DNA of 64,000 nt from Rhizomicrobium sp. (GTDB lineage: Bacteria; Pseudomonadota; Alphaproteobacteria; Micropepsales; Micropepsaceae), in NCBI GenBank assembly GCA_037200385.1, contig JBBCGL010000001.1, positions 930,001-994,000 on the forward strand. The letters are read 5' to 3'. Positions 50,605 through 59,548 of this stretch are shown one piece after another. A program made the translations under genes and the position numbers. Under the pieces are notes generated by a model that was not told the origin of the DNA, did not search any database, and worked only from the letters and a program-made list of their open reading frames with translations. How positions within the stretch are numbered: position 1 is the stretch's first letter; each line of letters begins with the position of its first letter.

Positions 50605-51450
50605 ATGAAAGTACCCGAGATCGTGACGACGGCGGCGGCGCTTCGTGGCCGGATCGCGGACTGGCGGCACGGCGGCGCACGCGTGGGCCTCGTGCCGACC
50701 ATGGGCGCGCTGCATGACGGCCACCTCTCGCTGGTGCGCGAGACACAAAGCCGGACGGACAAGGTCGTGGCGAGCATCTTTGTGAACCCCGCCCAGTTCG
50801 CGCCGCATGAAGATTTCGACCGCTATCCGCGCGACCTGCAGAGCGACGCCGCCAAGCTGGGGAGCGTCGGGCTCGACCTGATCTTCGCGCCGTCGGTGGC
50901 GGAGATGTATCCGGCGGGCTTTGCCACCGCCATTCAGATCGGTGGTCCGAGCACCGGGCTCGAGACCGATTTCCGGCCGCATTTCTTCAGCGGCGTCGCG
51001 ACCGTGGTCGCCAAGCTGCTGATCGCCGCGATGCCCGACATGGCGATCTTCGGCGAGAAGGACTACCAGCAGTTGCTGGTGATCCGGCGGCTGAGCGCCG
51101 ATCTCGGCCTGCCGATCGAGATCGCGGGTGCGCCGATCGTGCGCGAGGCCGACGGGCTCGCGATGTCGTCCCGCAACGCCTATCTCTCGGCGGAGCAGCG
51201 CCAGGTGGCGGCCCGGCTCAATCTGGTGCTCAAGGACGCGATCACGCGGCTGAAGCGCGGCGATCCCGTCGCGGAGGTCAAGGACTTCGCGCGCACCGAT
51301 CTGCGCGAAGCGGGATTCGATGCGGTCGACTATGTCGCGGTGCGCGATGCGGCGACGCTCGAACGCATCGAGATGCTCGACCGCCCTGCCCGCGTGCTGG
51401 CGGCGGCGAAGATCGGCGCGACGCGGCTGATCGACAATATGGCGGTGTGA
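50605..51450 (+). CDS. panC: pantothenate synthetase
   Basis: 281 aa from the ATG at 50605 (an earlier ATG at 50581 would add eight residues). The HIGH-type ATP site is in VPTMGALHDGHLSLV, with FVNPAQFAPHEDFDRYPRD, GEKDYQQL and READGLAMSSRNAYLS as further PanC signatures. It joins pantoate and beta-alanine, with ATP, to pantothenate for CoA synthesis. panB is not adjacent, so the usual panBC pair is broken. Divergent from putA. Confidence 0.96.
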   Translation: MKVPEIVTTAAALRGRIADWRHGGARVGLVPTMGALHDGHLSLVRETQSRTDKVVASIFVNPAQFAPHEDFDRYPRDLQSDAAKLGSVGLDLIFAPSVAEMYPAGFATAIQIGGPSTGLETDFRPHFFSGVATVVAKLLIAAMPDMAIFGEKDYQQLLVIRRLSADLGLPIEIAGAPIVREADGLAMSSRNAYLSAEQRQVAARLNLVLKDAITRLKRGDPVAEVKDFARTDLREAGFDAVDYVAVRDAATLERIEMLDRPARVLAAAKIGATRLIDNMAV

Positions 51451-51472
51451 GCAGCGGCACCGCATCGTCCCG

Positions 51473-51605
51473 TTGTCATGGCCCGCGAATGCGGGCCACC
51501 CAGATGAAAGCGGCACGCTCCTGGGATTTGCGCGATGCGATATCGCGAACCTGCTCGCGACGTGCAGAACCCAACTGGGTGGCCCGCATTCGCGGGCCAT
51601 GACAA
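51473..51605. repeat. 133-bp element with perfect 31-bp inverted ends
   Basis: 51473-51503 and 51575-51605 are exact reverse complements over 31 bases. Each arm is itself palindromic (GGCCCGC / GCGGGCC around ATTC or GAAT). The 71-bp core (51504-51574) has no coding sense. It lies between panC and the convergent gamma-glutamylcyclotransferase-like gene. A solo arm with one mismatch is at 3956-3986. The structure suggests a non-autonomous mobile or REP/BIME-type element. Confidence 0.85.
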
Positions 51606-51618
51606 TTGGGTGTGGATT

Positions 51619-51948
51619 CTACGCCCGGACATAAACCCAGGCATCGCGTCCCGATCGCAGATGGATTGCGACGCGTTTGTATTCGGCCGATTCATAAGCA
51701 TCGGCCCGCGCCAATTCGTCCGGCGTCAGCTCCAGCGCCAGGCCTTCGATCGGCGGACCGTCGCCCGGTTCGAGGATGGTGTGCGCATCGGTACCCGCGA
51801 TGGCGGCAGAGTGCCGGTTGCTGATCGTGACCGGCTTGAGGACGAAGCCGACCAGCGCATCCGGCGTGCCCGCCACCTCCCGGCCGAACACGGCGCGCTG
51901 GACCTTCGGATCGCGCAGCGTGCCGTACGAGAAGAGACGTTCGCTCAC
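51619..51948 (-). CDS. gamma-glutamylcyclotransferase-like (AIG2/BtrG fold) protein
   Basis: 109 aa. It begins with the fold signature LFSYGTLRDPKVQRAVFG, contains GLALELTPDELARADAYESAEYKRV with the Glu expected in the active site, and ends in DAWVYVRA. Such proteins cyclise gamma-glutamyl amines or peptides; exact substrate unknown. Its ATG overlaps the DUF1489 stop by 4 bases. Confidence 0.85.
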   Translation of the reverse strand: MSERLFSYGTLRDPKVQRAVFGREVAGTPDALVGFVLKPVTISNRHSAAIAGTDAHTILEPGDGPPIEGLALELTPDELARADAYESAEYKRVAIHLRSGRDAWVYVRA

Positions 51949-52379
51949 AGCAAGCCCAGCTCCACGAGTTCCTTCTGCAGCGCCTCGGGAAGATTGGCGC
52001 CGCCCTTACCGCCGCGTGCGTCGGGCGGGACGTCCTTGGGATCGAAATAGCGCCAGCCCTGGAAGGCGCGATGGGCCCGGCGCTGCACCGGCACGAGCTT
52101 GGACTCGTAGACCAGGCCGCAATGCGGCGTGCCGTTCTTCGTCACGCGCTTGATGTCGAGCAGGCGCTGGCGCACCGCGATCTGGCCCTTGATCACCCAG
52201 TAGAGCGAGCCGCCGTCGAGCACCTCGTCCTTGCGCTTGGGCATCATGCGGGTGACATGGACGAGCTGCGGCGCCTTCACGCCGCGCTTCTTCTGGTCGC
52301 GGATGCGGCCGGCCTGCCATTGCGCCAGCTCCTCGACGGTCTCGACGCCGACGCAGAGCTTGATGATGTGCAGCGTCAC
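51945..52379 (-). CDS. DUF1489 family protein
   Basis: 144 aa. The alphaproteobacterial DUF1489 pattern is clear: LHIIKLCVGVETVEELAQWQ, VHVTRMMPKRKDEVLDGGSLYWVIKG, IKRVTKNGTPHCGLVYE and RAHRAFQGWRYFDPKDVPPD. Function unknown; the RNA-like basic surface is only a guess. It overlaps the biotin carboxylase gene by 4 bases upstream and the cyclotransferase-like gene by 4 downstream. Confidence 0.9.
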   Translation of the reverse strand: MTLHIIKLCVGVETVEELAQWQAGRIRDQKKRGVKAPQLVHVTRMMPKRKDEVLDGGSLYWVIKGQIAVRQRLLDIKRVTKNGTPHCGLVYESKLVPVQRRAHRAFQGWRYFDPKDVPPDARGGKGGANLPEALQKELVELGLL

Positions 52380-54259
52380 GCCGCCTTCTCCGCCGCGAAG
52401 CGCACGACGATGGTGCCGTCGGCGACCTGGTCGCCGACCGCGACGCCCACCGACTCGACCGTCGCCGCGGCGGGCGCGGCCAGCGTGTGCTCCATCTTCA
52501 TCGCCTCGAGGACGGCGAGCGGCTGACCCTTGGCGACCGTGTCGCCGGGCGCGACCAGGAGCTGGACGATCTTGCCCGGCATCGGCGTGACGACGCGATC
52601 GGACGCCGTGCCGGCGGAGTCGGCGGCCTCGAACGGATCGTAGAGCTGCACGACGACGGTCTCGCCGTGGTCGAACACGGCGATGGCGCCGGACTTCAGG
52701 CGGATGGCCGGGAGCGGCGACGGCGCGGCGTCGACCCGCTCGCGCCTGCCGTCGACCAGGATATCCACCGCCGGCGTCCGCCGTCCGCCGAGGCGGAATC
52801 CGTCGCGCGCGTTCCAGGGGTCGTTGCCGGTGTCGTTCGCCGGAGCGACCGCAAGCTGTGCCGCGGCGGCGAGCACCGCCGGGGACGGCGGCGCCGCGGC
52901 GGGCACGAGTTCGGCCAGATGGCGCTCGATGAAGCCGGTGTCGATATCGGCCGCGACGAAGGCCTCGTTCGTCAGTATACGGATCAAAAACGCGGCATTG
53001 GTCTTGAGGCCGGCGATCTCCGCGCCGCCGAGCGCGGCGGCCAGCTTCGCCGCGGCGCCTTCGCGGGTCGCGTCATGCGCGATCACCTTGGCGATCATCG
53101 GGTCGTAATAGGGCGTGACGGTATCGCCCTCGCGCACCCCGGTGTCGACGCGAACGCCCTCCGGCAGATGCAGGCGTTCGAGCGTGCCGGTGGACGGCAG
53201 GAAGCCGGACGGCGGGTCTTCGGCGTAGAGGCGGACCTCCATGGCATGGCCCTGGATCGCGAGCTGGTCCTGAGTCCGGGGCAGCGGCTCGCCGGCCGCG
53301 ACGCGGAGCTGCCACTCGACCAGATCGGTGCCGGTGATGGATTCGGTGACCGGGTGCTCGACCTGGAGGCGGGTGTTCATCTCCATGAACCAGATATGGT
53401 CGGGCTTGAGGCCGTCGGAGGCGTCGGCGATGAACTCGATGGTGCCGGCGCCGCTGTAATTCACGGCCTTGGCGGCCTTCACCGCGGCGGCGCCGATGCT
53501 GGCGCGCATCGCCTCGCTCATGCCGGGCGCCGGCGCTTCCTCGATCACCTTCTGGTGGCGGCGCTGCAGCGAGCAGTCGCGCTCGAACAGGTGGACGGCA
53601 TTGCCGTGGTTGTCGGCGAAGACCTGGACCTCGATGTGGCGGGGGCGCGAGACGTATTTCTCGATCAGCACGGCATCGTTGGCGAAGGCGGACTGCGCCT
53701 CGCGCCTGGCGCCTTCGAGCGCCGCGGCGAAACCGGACGCTTCCTCGACCTTGCGCATGCCCTTGCCGCCGCCGCCGGCGACCGCCTTGATCAGGACGGG
53801 ATAGCCGATGCGGGAGGCTTCGTCCGCGAGCCGCGCCGGCGCCTGGTCGTCGCCGAGATAGCCGGGCACCACCGGCACGCCGGCCTTCTGCATCAGCGCC
53901 TTGGCGCGGTCCTTCAGCCCCATGGCGCGGATGGCGGCGGGCGGCGGGCCGACGAAGACGATGCCGGCGGCGGCGCAGGCTTCGGCGAACTCGGCGTTCT
54001 CCGACAGGAAGCCATAGCCGGGATGGATGGCGTCGGCCCCGGTCTCCTTCGCGGCGGCGAGGATCGCGTCGATCCGCAGATAGGATTCGCGCGGCGGCGG
54101 CGGGCCGATGCGGACGGCCCGGTCGGCCATCGCGACATGGAGCGCGCCGGCATCGGCATCCGAATAGACGGCGACGGTGGCGAGACCCATGCGCTTGGCA
54201 GTGCGCTGGATGCGGCAGGCGATCTCGCCGCGATTGGCGATCAGCAGGGTGCGAAACAT
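52376..54259 (-). CDS. mccA: 3-methylcrotonyl-CoA carboxylase, biotin carboxylase/carrier (alpha) subunit
   Basis: 627 aa. Biotin carboxylase domain: LLIANRGEIACRIQRTAKRMG, HPGYGFLSENAEFAEAC, glycine loop AGGGGKGMRKVE and MNTRLQVEHPVTE. The C-terminal biotinyl domain carries the acceptor Lys in LEAMKMEHTLAAP. Acetyl-CoA, propionyl-CoA and methylcrotonyl-CoA carboxylase alpha subunits share this layout; the methylcrotonyl assignment rests on the beta subunit at 57329 and the isovaleryl-CoA dehydrogenase at the right end, which together make the leucine degradation pathway. liuD is a synonym in some genomes. Confidence 0.88.
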   Translation of the reverse strand: MFRTLLIANRGEIACRIQRTAKRMGLATVAVYSDADAGALHVAMADRAVRIGPPPPRESYLRIDAILAAAKETGADAIHPGYGFLSENAEFAEACAAAGIVFVGPPPAAIRAMGLKDRAKALMQKAGVPVVPGYLGDDQAPARLADEASRIGYPVLIKAVAGGGGKGMRKVEEASGFAAALEGARREAQSAFANDAVLIEKYVSRPRHIEVQVFADNHGNAVHLFERDCSLQRRHQKVIEEAPAPGMSEAMRASIGAAAVKAAKAVNYSGAGTIEFIADASDGLKPDHIWFMEMNTRLQVEHPVTESITGTDLVEWQLRVAAGEPLPRTQDQLAIQGHAMEVRLYAEDPPSGFLPSTGTLERLHLPEGVRVDTGVREGDTVTPYYDPMIAKVIAHDATREGAAAKLAAALGGAEIAGLKTNAAFLIRILTNEAFVAADIDTGFIERHLAELVPAAAPPSPAVLAAAAQLAVAPANDTGNDPWNARDGFRLGGRRTPAVDILVDGRRERVDAAPSPLPAIRLKSGAIAVFDHGETVVVQLYDPFEAADSAGTASDRVVTPMPGKIVQLLVAPGDTVAKGQPLAVLEAMKMEHTLAAPAAATVESVGVAVGDQVADGTIVVRFAAEKAA

Positions 54260-54597
54260 GGGCGAGCTCTTAGAGCAAAAGTGGCGCGGAGGGAAAATGT
54301 CAGAAAGCGAGGTTCAATTCCCCTCTTATTCGCATAACAATCTGATTTCACGAGGCAATCGTGGGGGATAAGTCGCCACGCGAAGCGACATGAGCGCGCG
54401 CCCGCCGGCTGGCGGCGCAAGGGCTGCAATATCGTGTCGCGGGCACAGGTCATGCGCGTGAGGTGGGCCCCGCCCCCGCAGCTTCAAGGCCTGGCTTTTG
54501 CGCACGTCCGACTTATCCCCCCCGGCCCGACGCCGAACGGCCGCGCCTTCGGGGGCACGGCCGGCGGCAGGGCGGGGATAAGTCGCCGAACTTTATT
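54260..54597. other. 338-bp non-coding spacer with a thrice-repeated 12-mer
   Basis: No convincing reading frame on either strand. The 12-mer GGGGATAAGTCG occurs at 54364-54375 and 54574-54585 directly and at 54509-54520 in inverse orientation; the first and third copies extend to GCC. The rest is GC-rich with ordinary small hairpins. It may hold the promoter of mccA. Confidence 0.6.
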
Positions 54598-54942
54598 TCA
54601 GTGCGCGTGGGCGGGCGGCGAGAGGAACATCCGCTTGATGAACATCAGCACCGCGATGACGATCAGGTAGCCGACATACAGCGATAGCGCCATGCGCCAG
54701 TAATCCAGATCCATCAGCGGCGGCAGATGGAAGGAGGTGTGATTGGCGATCACCGGAATCAGCACATTGGCGATCAGATGGACGATGGTGGCGCCCAGGG
54801 CCACGGCCCAGATCCGGTCCCAGGCGGGCGCGATGATGGCGGCGACCAGGGCGATGACCAGCCCCTCGACCGCGTTCACATGGTTGAAGCCTTCGCGAAA
54901 GAAATCCCAGATGACGTTGATGAAATGCTGGACTTGATCCAT
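54598..54942 (-). CDS. multi-pass small membrane protein
   Basis: 114 aa from the ATG at 54942, which has AGGGG at good distance (an in-frame ATG six bases earlier is also possible). Three hydrophobic segments lie at about 22-40, 44-65 and 85-105 with a short His-rich cytoplasmic end (PPAHAH). A mid loop contains NHTSFHLPPLMDLDYW. I recognise no family. The upstream neighbour is divergent. Confidence 0.65.
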   Translation of the reverse strand: MDQVQHFINVIWDFFREGFNHVNAVEGLVIALVAAIIAPAWDRIWAVALGATIVHLIANVLIPVIANHTSFHLPPLMDLDYWRMALSLYVGYLIVIAVLMFIKRMFLSPPAHAH

Positions 54943-55120
54943 GGCCATCCCCTGATCGTTAACCACACGTTATCCAAAATAACGCCGGGCCGCACGGGAA
55001 AGTTCCTTACCCGCTGCCGGCGCCCCCCCCCGATACAATCGCGCGTTGAGTCGCGCGGTTCGTCGCGTGACAGGACGGCCGGCGGCCGCATAATGGCGGC
55101 TTGGCACGCGGGGGCGGTGG

Positions 55121-55792
55121 ATGGCGGACGGCATGACGACGGGCCGGCGGGCGACGATCCTGATCGGACTGGTTTTGGCGTTGGTCGTGTCGGGCAGCGG
55201 CGTCATCCGGCTGGCGCCGCCGATCCCGGGCGTGCCGCCGCTGGTCGGCCGCGAAATCCTGTGGTGGGGGCTGGCCGCCCTGATCCTGCTCTATGTGCTG
55301 GTGGTGGAGCGGCGGCCGCTGTCGTCGATCGGGTTCCGGCGACCGACCTGGAAGACCCTCGCCTTCGGCATCGGCGGCGCGGTCCTGACGCTGGCGTCGG
55401 TCGGGCTGGCCGTCCAGTTCCTCATCCAACGCTACCACCTGACGCAGAACGCGGAGGCCATGGCGCAGATCGTCAACCTGCCCCTGCTCTATCGCGTCGC
55501 GCTGGTGACGCGCGCGGCCTTCGCCGAGGAAATCCTGTTCCGCGGCTATGGGATCGAACGGCTGCAGGAACTGACCGGCAGCAGGATCGTCGCCGGCCTG
55601 GTGACGCTCGCGGTCTTCACCTATGCCCATCTGAGTTTTTGGGGTCCGACGCAGCTTCTGTTCGCCGGCGGTGCCGGGCTGATGCTGACCGTGCTCTATC
55701 TGTGGCGGCGCGACCTCGGGGCCAACATCCTGGCGCATTGGCTGATCGACGCGGCGGGCCTGCTGTTCGTCGCGGCGCCGCCGCACCACTGA
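55121..55792 (+). CDS. CPBP family intramembrane metalloprotease
   Basis: 223 aa with about six transmembrane helices. The ABI/CPBP catalytic motifs are present: EExxxR as Glu136-Glu137-Arg141 (AEEILFRGYG), a His in FTYAHLSFWG and a final His in NILAHWLIDAAG. Such enzymes resemble CAAX prenyl proteases and cut within the membrane; substrates unknown. The starting ATG is 5 codons before another possible one. Monocistronic. Confidence 0.85.
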   Translation: MADGMTTGRRATILIGLVLALVVSGSGVIRLAPPIPGVPPLVGREILWWGLAALILLYVLVVERRPLSSIGFRRPTWKTLAFGIGGAVLTLASVGLAVQFLIQRYHLTQNAEAMAQIVNLPLLYRVALVTRAAFAEEILFRGYGIERLQELTGSRIVAGLVTLAVFTYAHLSFWGPTQLLFAGGAGLMLTVLYLWRRDLGANILAHWLIDAAGLLFVAAPPHH

Positions 55793-55804
55793 GCGGCCGG
55801 CTTC

Positions 55805-55824
55805 CCTCCCCCGCCACGGGGAGG
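55805..55824. terminator. hairpin between convergent genes
   Basis: CCTCCCC and GGGGAGG pair around CGCCAC in the 43-bp space between the CPBP protease and the monooxygenase-like gene. No T run follows on either strand, so it is probably a weak, shared transcript end. Confidence 0.4.
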
Positions 55825-55835
55825 AGCCGCAGGGG

Positions 55836-56132
55836 TCAAAGCTTCAGCCGCTCGGCGGTCATCACATGCATCTGGCCCGGATCGGCGGCGAGCTCGCGCA
55901 GGCGCTTGGCGAAGGCGCGGCTTTCGCGGACGGCGAAATGGGCGCGGATCGCGGCTTCGTCGGCCCAGCGCTCGAAGAAGTGCAGCTTCAGCGGATTCTC
56001 CGCGTCGACATAGACGCCGTGCTCGAGGCAGCCCGGCTCACCGCGCGAGCGATGGACGTGCTCGAGGCTGAGGCGCAGCATCTCGGCGCGCGACGCCTCG
56101 GAAGCGAAGACGTGGCCGGCGACGACGATCAT
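55836..56132 (-). CDS. putative quinol monooxygenase (ABM fold)
   Basis: 98 aa, a single antibiotic-biosynthesis-monooxygenase-like domain (IVVAGHVFASEASRAEMLRLSLEHV; EPGCLEHGVYVDAENPLKLHFFERW). Members such as YgiN oxidise quinols without cofactor. The His at VVAGHV is the segment usually near the substrate. The start overlaps the GNAT gene stop by 4 bases. Confidence 0.85.
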   Translation of the reverse strand: MIVVAGHVFASEASRAEMLRLSLEHVHRSRGEPGCLEHGVYVDAENPLKLHFFERWADEAAIRAHFAVRESRAFAKRLRELAADPGQMHVMTAERLKL

Positions 56133-56614
56133 GGACGGTCCTCCAGAAGGCGTTCGAGCAGCGCGACGGTCCGGCCGTGGCTCGCCATGCGGCCGAATTC
56201 GCGGAAGCCGTGGCGCGCGTGGAAACGCCGCGAGACGTCGTTGGCGACATAGGCCTCGCAGAGCAGCGCGCCGATGCCGGCGGCACGGGCGAACGCGGCG
56301 ATGTCGTCGTAGAGCCGGCCCGCGAGGCCCTGCCCGCGCCGGCGCGCGTCGGTGACGACACGGTCGATGTAAAGGAAGTCCTTGTCGCGCGACTGCAGCG
56401 CCTGGAACACCGCGCCGCGATAGGCGGAGCCTTTGCGGAAGGCCATCAGGAAGGCGGCGACGGCGCCGTCGGTTTCGATCACGCGCAGATAGGCGGATTG
56501 GGACGCAAGCAGCGCGAGGCGTGCTTCGTCCATCGGGCTGAGCTGCTCGACCGAGGCAGCGTTGAGGGCGAGGATGGCCGGATGGTCGGCTTGCGTGGCG
56601 TCGCGGAGCGTCAT
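56129..56614 (-). CDS. GNAT family N-acetyltransferase
   Basis: 161 aa from the ATG at 56614. Opening LRDATQADHPAILALNAASVEQL is typical, and acetyl-CoA binding is read in DRVVTDARRRGQGLAGRLYDDIAAFAR (Arg-Arg-Gly-Gln-Gly-Leu), followed by VANDVSRRFHARHGFREFG. Acceptor unknown. Its start overlaps the flavin reductase gene stop by 4 bases and its stop overlaps the quinol monooxygenase start. Confidence 0.88.
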   Translation of the reverse strand: MTLRDATQADHPAILALNAASVEQLSPMDEARLALLASQSAYLRVIETDGAVAAFLMAFRKGSAYRGAVFQALQSRDKDFLYIDRVVTDARRRGQGLAGRLYDDIAAFARAAGIGALLCEAYVANDVSRRFHARHGFREFGRMASHGRTVALLERLLEDRP

Positions 56615-57171
56615 TCGTCGAGCATGCCGGGGCGGAAGAGCTTGCGCCACTTGCGGGTCTCGGCGCCGGAGATCATGAACGCGCCGTCGCCGCGGTAGTG
56701 GATGGTCCGGGGCAGTTTGGGCGCGACGGCGGCGCGGGCGGCCACGACGTCGAAGACGAAAAGCTCGTAGCGCGCGATCAGGCGCGTGTCGGCGAGGTGG
56801 CATTCGATGTTCGCATGGCATTGCGCGATGAGCGGGGCGGAGACCTTGCTGCCCGCCTCCGCCGTAAGCTTGAATTTGGCGAACTTGTCGACGCTGCGGC
56901 CCGAGCAATTGCCGATGCGCACCGCGGTGGCGGCGAGATCGACGGTGGGGATGTTGATCACGCATTCCTTCGACTTGCGGATCAGGCCGTGGCTGTGATT
57001 GGCGTTCCAGATGTAGCAGCCGATGCGGTCATAGCCGAGCATCATGTGCCAGCCGCAGGTCATGATGTTGGTCTCGCCCTTGTGGGCGGAGGAGATGAGG
57101 ATGATGGGACCGGGCTCGAGGAAGCGGCGGACCTTGGAGGGGACGAGGGGATGTTTGCGAGAGGGCGTCAT
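56611..57171 (-). CDS. flavin reductase family protein
   Basis: 186 aa from the ATG at 57171. It fits the FMN-binding split-barrel: PGPIILISSAHKGETNIMTCGWHMML, CVINIPTVDLAATAVRIGNCSGRSVDKFAKF, and IECHLADTRLIARYELFVFDV. Members reduce FMN or carry it for partner oxygenases; no such partner lies next to it, although the following two genes (GNAT and quinol monooxygenase) are coupled by 4-bp overlaps. Confidence 0.88.
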   Translation of the reverse strand: MTPSRKHPLVPSKVRRFLEPGPIILISSAHKGETNIMTCGWHMMLGYDRIGCYIWNANHSHGLIRKSKECVINIPTVDLAATAVRIGNCSGRSVDKFAKFKLTAEAGSKVSAPLIAQCHANIECHLADTRLIARYELFVFDVVAARAAVAPKLPRTIHYRGDGAFMISGAETRKWRKLFRPGMLDE

Positions 57172-57199
57172 GATTTTCAACAACCTTCGCCATCCATAT

Positions 57200-57321
57200 T
57201 GTCATCCCCGGCCGAGCGAAGCGAGGGGAAGGGGACCCAGGCGTTTCCATCCTGTGCAAGTGAACGGCGCCTGGGTCCCCTTCCCCTCACGGCGCTTCGC
57301 GCCGTTCGGCCGGGGATGACA
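57200..57321. repeat. GTCAT-type inverted-repeat element
   Basis: TGTCATCCCCGGCCGA at the left end and its reverse complement at 57306-57321 flank the element; a second inner block (GGGGAAGGGGACCCAGGCG against CGCCTGGGTCCCCTTCCCC) is also inverted. The right half additionally contains a hairpin ACGGCGCTTCGCGCCGT. It fills the space between the mccB and flavin reductase genes. Confidence 0.75.
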
Positions 57322-57328
57322 GCGATAG

Positions 57329-58921
57329 CTACATCCTGAACACGCCGAACTTCGTGTCGGCGATCGGGGCGTTGAGGCAGGCACTGAACGCCAGCGCCAG
57401 GACCCGCCTTGTGTCGCTGGGCGCGATGATGCCGTCGTCCCAGAGGCGGGCCGTCGCGAAATAGGGGTTGCCTTCGTCCTCGTATTTCTGGCGGATCGGG
57501 GCCTTGAAGGCTTCGGCCTGCTCCGGCGTCCATTTGTCGGCGTCGCGGTTGACGGTCGCGAGCACGCTGGCCGCCTGCTCGCCGCCCATCACGCTGATGC
57601 GGGCATTGGGCCACGAGAACAGGAAGCGGGGCGAGAAGCCGCGGCCGCACATGCCGTAATTGCCCGCCCCGTATGAGCCGCCGACGATCAGCGTGATCTT
57701 CGGGACCTGCGCCGTCGCCACCGCGGTCACCAGCTTGGCGCCGTCCTTGGCGATGCCGCCGGCCTCGTATTTGCGGCCTACCATGAAGCCCGAGATGTTC
57801 TGCAGGAAGAGCAGCGGGATTTTGCGCTGGCAGCACAGCTCGATGAAGTGCGCCGCCTTCAGCGCGCTCTCGGAGAACAGGATGCCGTTGTTGGCGACGA
57901 TGCCGACCGGGATGCCTTCGAGCTTCGCGAAGCCGGTGACGATGGTGGTGCCGTAGAGCTTCTTGAACTCGTCGAACTCGCTGCCGTCGACCAGCCGCGC
58001 GATGACCTCGCGCACGTCGTACTGCACCGCCAGCGATTGCGGCACGATGCCGTCCAGCTCGGCGGGATCGAAAGCGGGCGGCCGCGGCGCCGACAGCGGG
58101 ATGTTCGGCTGCTTGGCGTGGTTCAGGTTGCCGACGATGTGGCGGACCAGCGCCAGCGCATGGGTGTCGTCATTGGCGTAGTAGTCCGCGACGCCCGACT
58201 GGCGGGCATGGACGTCGGCGCCGCCGAGATCCTCGGCGCTCACGACCTCCCCGGTCGCGGCCTTCACCAGCGGCGGGCCGGCGAGGAAGATGGTGCCCTG
58301 CCCCTTGACGATGATGGTCTCGTCGCTCATCGCGGGAACATAGGCGCCGCCCGCGGTGCAGGAACCCATCACGCTGGCGATCTGCGGGATGCCGGCGGCG
58401 GACATGTTCGCCTGGTTGAAGAAGATGCGGCCGAAATGCTCGCGGTCGGGGAAGATCTCGGCCTGGTTGGGCAGGTTGGCGCCGCCGGAATCCACCAGAT
58501 AGATGCAGGGCAAGCGGTTCTGCAGCGCGATCTCCTGCGCCCGCAGATGCTTCTTCACGGTGAGCGGATAGTAGGTGCCGCCCTTGATGGTCGCGTCGTT
58601 GGAGACGATGACGCATTCGCGGCCCGCAACGCGGCCGATGCCGGTAATGATGCCGGCGCCGTGGATGTCGCCCTCATACATGCCGTTGGCGGCGAGCGGC
58701 GAGAGTTCGAGGAAGGGCGCGCCGGGATCGACCAGGCGCTCCACCCGCTCGCGCGGGAGCAGCTTGCCGCGCTCGGTGTGGCGGGTGCGCGACCGCTCGT
58801 CGCCGCCCAGCGCGGCGACGGCCTGGCGGGATTTGAGCTCGTCGACCAGTGCAGCCATGGCGGCGGCGTTGGCTTTGAAGGCGGAGGTGTTCGGGGAAAG
58901 CGAGGATTTGAGTTGCGACAC
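57329..58921 (-). CDS. mccB: 3-methylcrotonyl-CoA carboxylase carboxyltransferase (beta) subunit
   Basis: 530 aa from a GTG at 58921 with CAGGA six bases upstream; an alternative GTG at 58975 would add 18 residues. The carboxyltransferase pattern is strong: [32 protein letters not shown], then [50 protein letters not shown], and [22 protein letters not shown] (all shown in part). These are typical of the MCC beta subunit. With mccA it carboxylates 3-methylcrotonyl-CoA in leucine breakdown. A repeat element follows its stop. Confidence 0.93.
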   Translation of the reverse strand: MSQLKSSLSPNTSAFKANAAAMAALVDELKSRQAVAALGGDERSRTRHTERGKLLPRERVERLVDPGAPFLELSPLAANGMYEGDIHGAGIITGIGRVAGRECVIVSNDATIKGGTYYPLTVKKHLRAQEIALQNRLPCIYLVDSGGANLPNQAEIFPDREHFGRIFFNQANMSAAGIPQIASVMGSCTAGGAYVPAMSDETIIVKGQGTIFLAGPPLVKAATGEVVSAEDLGGADVHARQSGVADYYANDDTHALALVRHIVGNLNHAKQPNIPLSAPRPPAFDPAELDGIVPQSLAVQYDVREVIARLVDGSEFDEFKKLYGTTIVTGFAKLEGIPVGIVANNGILFSESALKAAHFIELCCQRKIPLLFLQNISGFMVGRKYEAGGIAKDGAKLVTAVATAQVPKITLIVGGSYGAGNYGMCGRGFSPRFLFSWPNARISVMGGEQAASVLATVNRDADKWTPEQAEAFKAPIRQKYEDEGNPYFATARLWDDGIIAPSDTRRVLALAFSACLNAPIADTKFGVFRM

Positions 58922-58993
58922 GATTGGTCCTGAGCGGGTTTGAGCCTTCTTGGCAGATTTGGATGCCGGAATCACTCCCCCTCCGTCGGGGTC

Positions 58994-59548
58994 TTACACA
59001 TGCCCCTTGTCGTTGGCGATATCGTTCGCGGACTTCAGCAGATCGGTCAGATAGGCGACTTCCGCCTCCAGCCGGTATTCGCTGTGGCGCAGCACCCAGA
59101 GCTTGGCGAGACCGACATTCGGACGCACGGCCTCGGTGACCTTCCGGCGTTCCGCCAGCATCGCGCGCACCGCCTCCAGCCGCTTGCCGATGATCGTGGG
59201 CAGCGCCTTCGTGGTCTTGCGGTCCATGCGCGTCAGCGCCAGGTCGAACGGATCGGGCTTGAACCAGATTTCGCTCAGGCCCTCGCGGCGCAGCGCGTCG
59301 AGGGTGCGGCGGCCCTCGTCGGTGATCTCGTAGAGCTGGCGCGTCGGGCGGTTGCCGGCCCGTTCCTGCGCCGTCTCGCGCAACAGGCCCTCGGTCGCCA
59401 TCCGGTTGATGGCGCCATAGATCGCACCGACCGAGATGTCGGTCCACACCGGCGCCTGCATGCGCTCGGCCATGAGGCGGATCAGGTGGCCGTGCACCGG
59501 CCCGAGCTCGGCAACGGTGGACAGGACGAAGAGGCGGATCGAGGACAT
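58994..59548 (-). CDS. PadR family transcriptional regulator
   Basis: 184 aa. The N-terminal winged helix reads IRLFVLSTVAELGPVHGHLIRLM then VGAIYGAINRMATEGLLRE and YEITDEGRRTLDALR; the C-terminal helical part (about 95-184) is the dimerisation region. The long C-terminal half indicates the PadR-s2 type. A 20-bp near-perfect palindrome abuts its start codon, in the divergent space before the NAD(P)-binding gene, so it probably represses itself and that gene. Confidence 0.9.
   Translation of the reverse strand: MSSIRLFVLSTVAELGPVHGHLIRLMAERMQAPVWTDISVGAIYGAINRMATEGLLRETAQERAGNRPTRQLYEITDEGRRTLDALRREGLSEIWFKPDPFDLALTRMDRKTTKALPTIIGKRLEAVRAMLAERRKVTEAVRPNVGLAKLWVLRHSEYRLEAEVAYLTDLLKSANDIANDKGHV

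Noticed and set aside
50539-51600. In-frame extension of putA upstream of its ATG
   Set aside because: The frame stays open to 51600, but the added residues are antisense to panC and show no RHH domain. The ATG at 50538 gives a normal PutA start.
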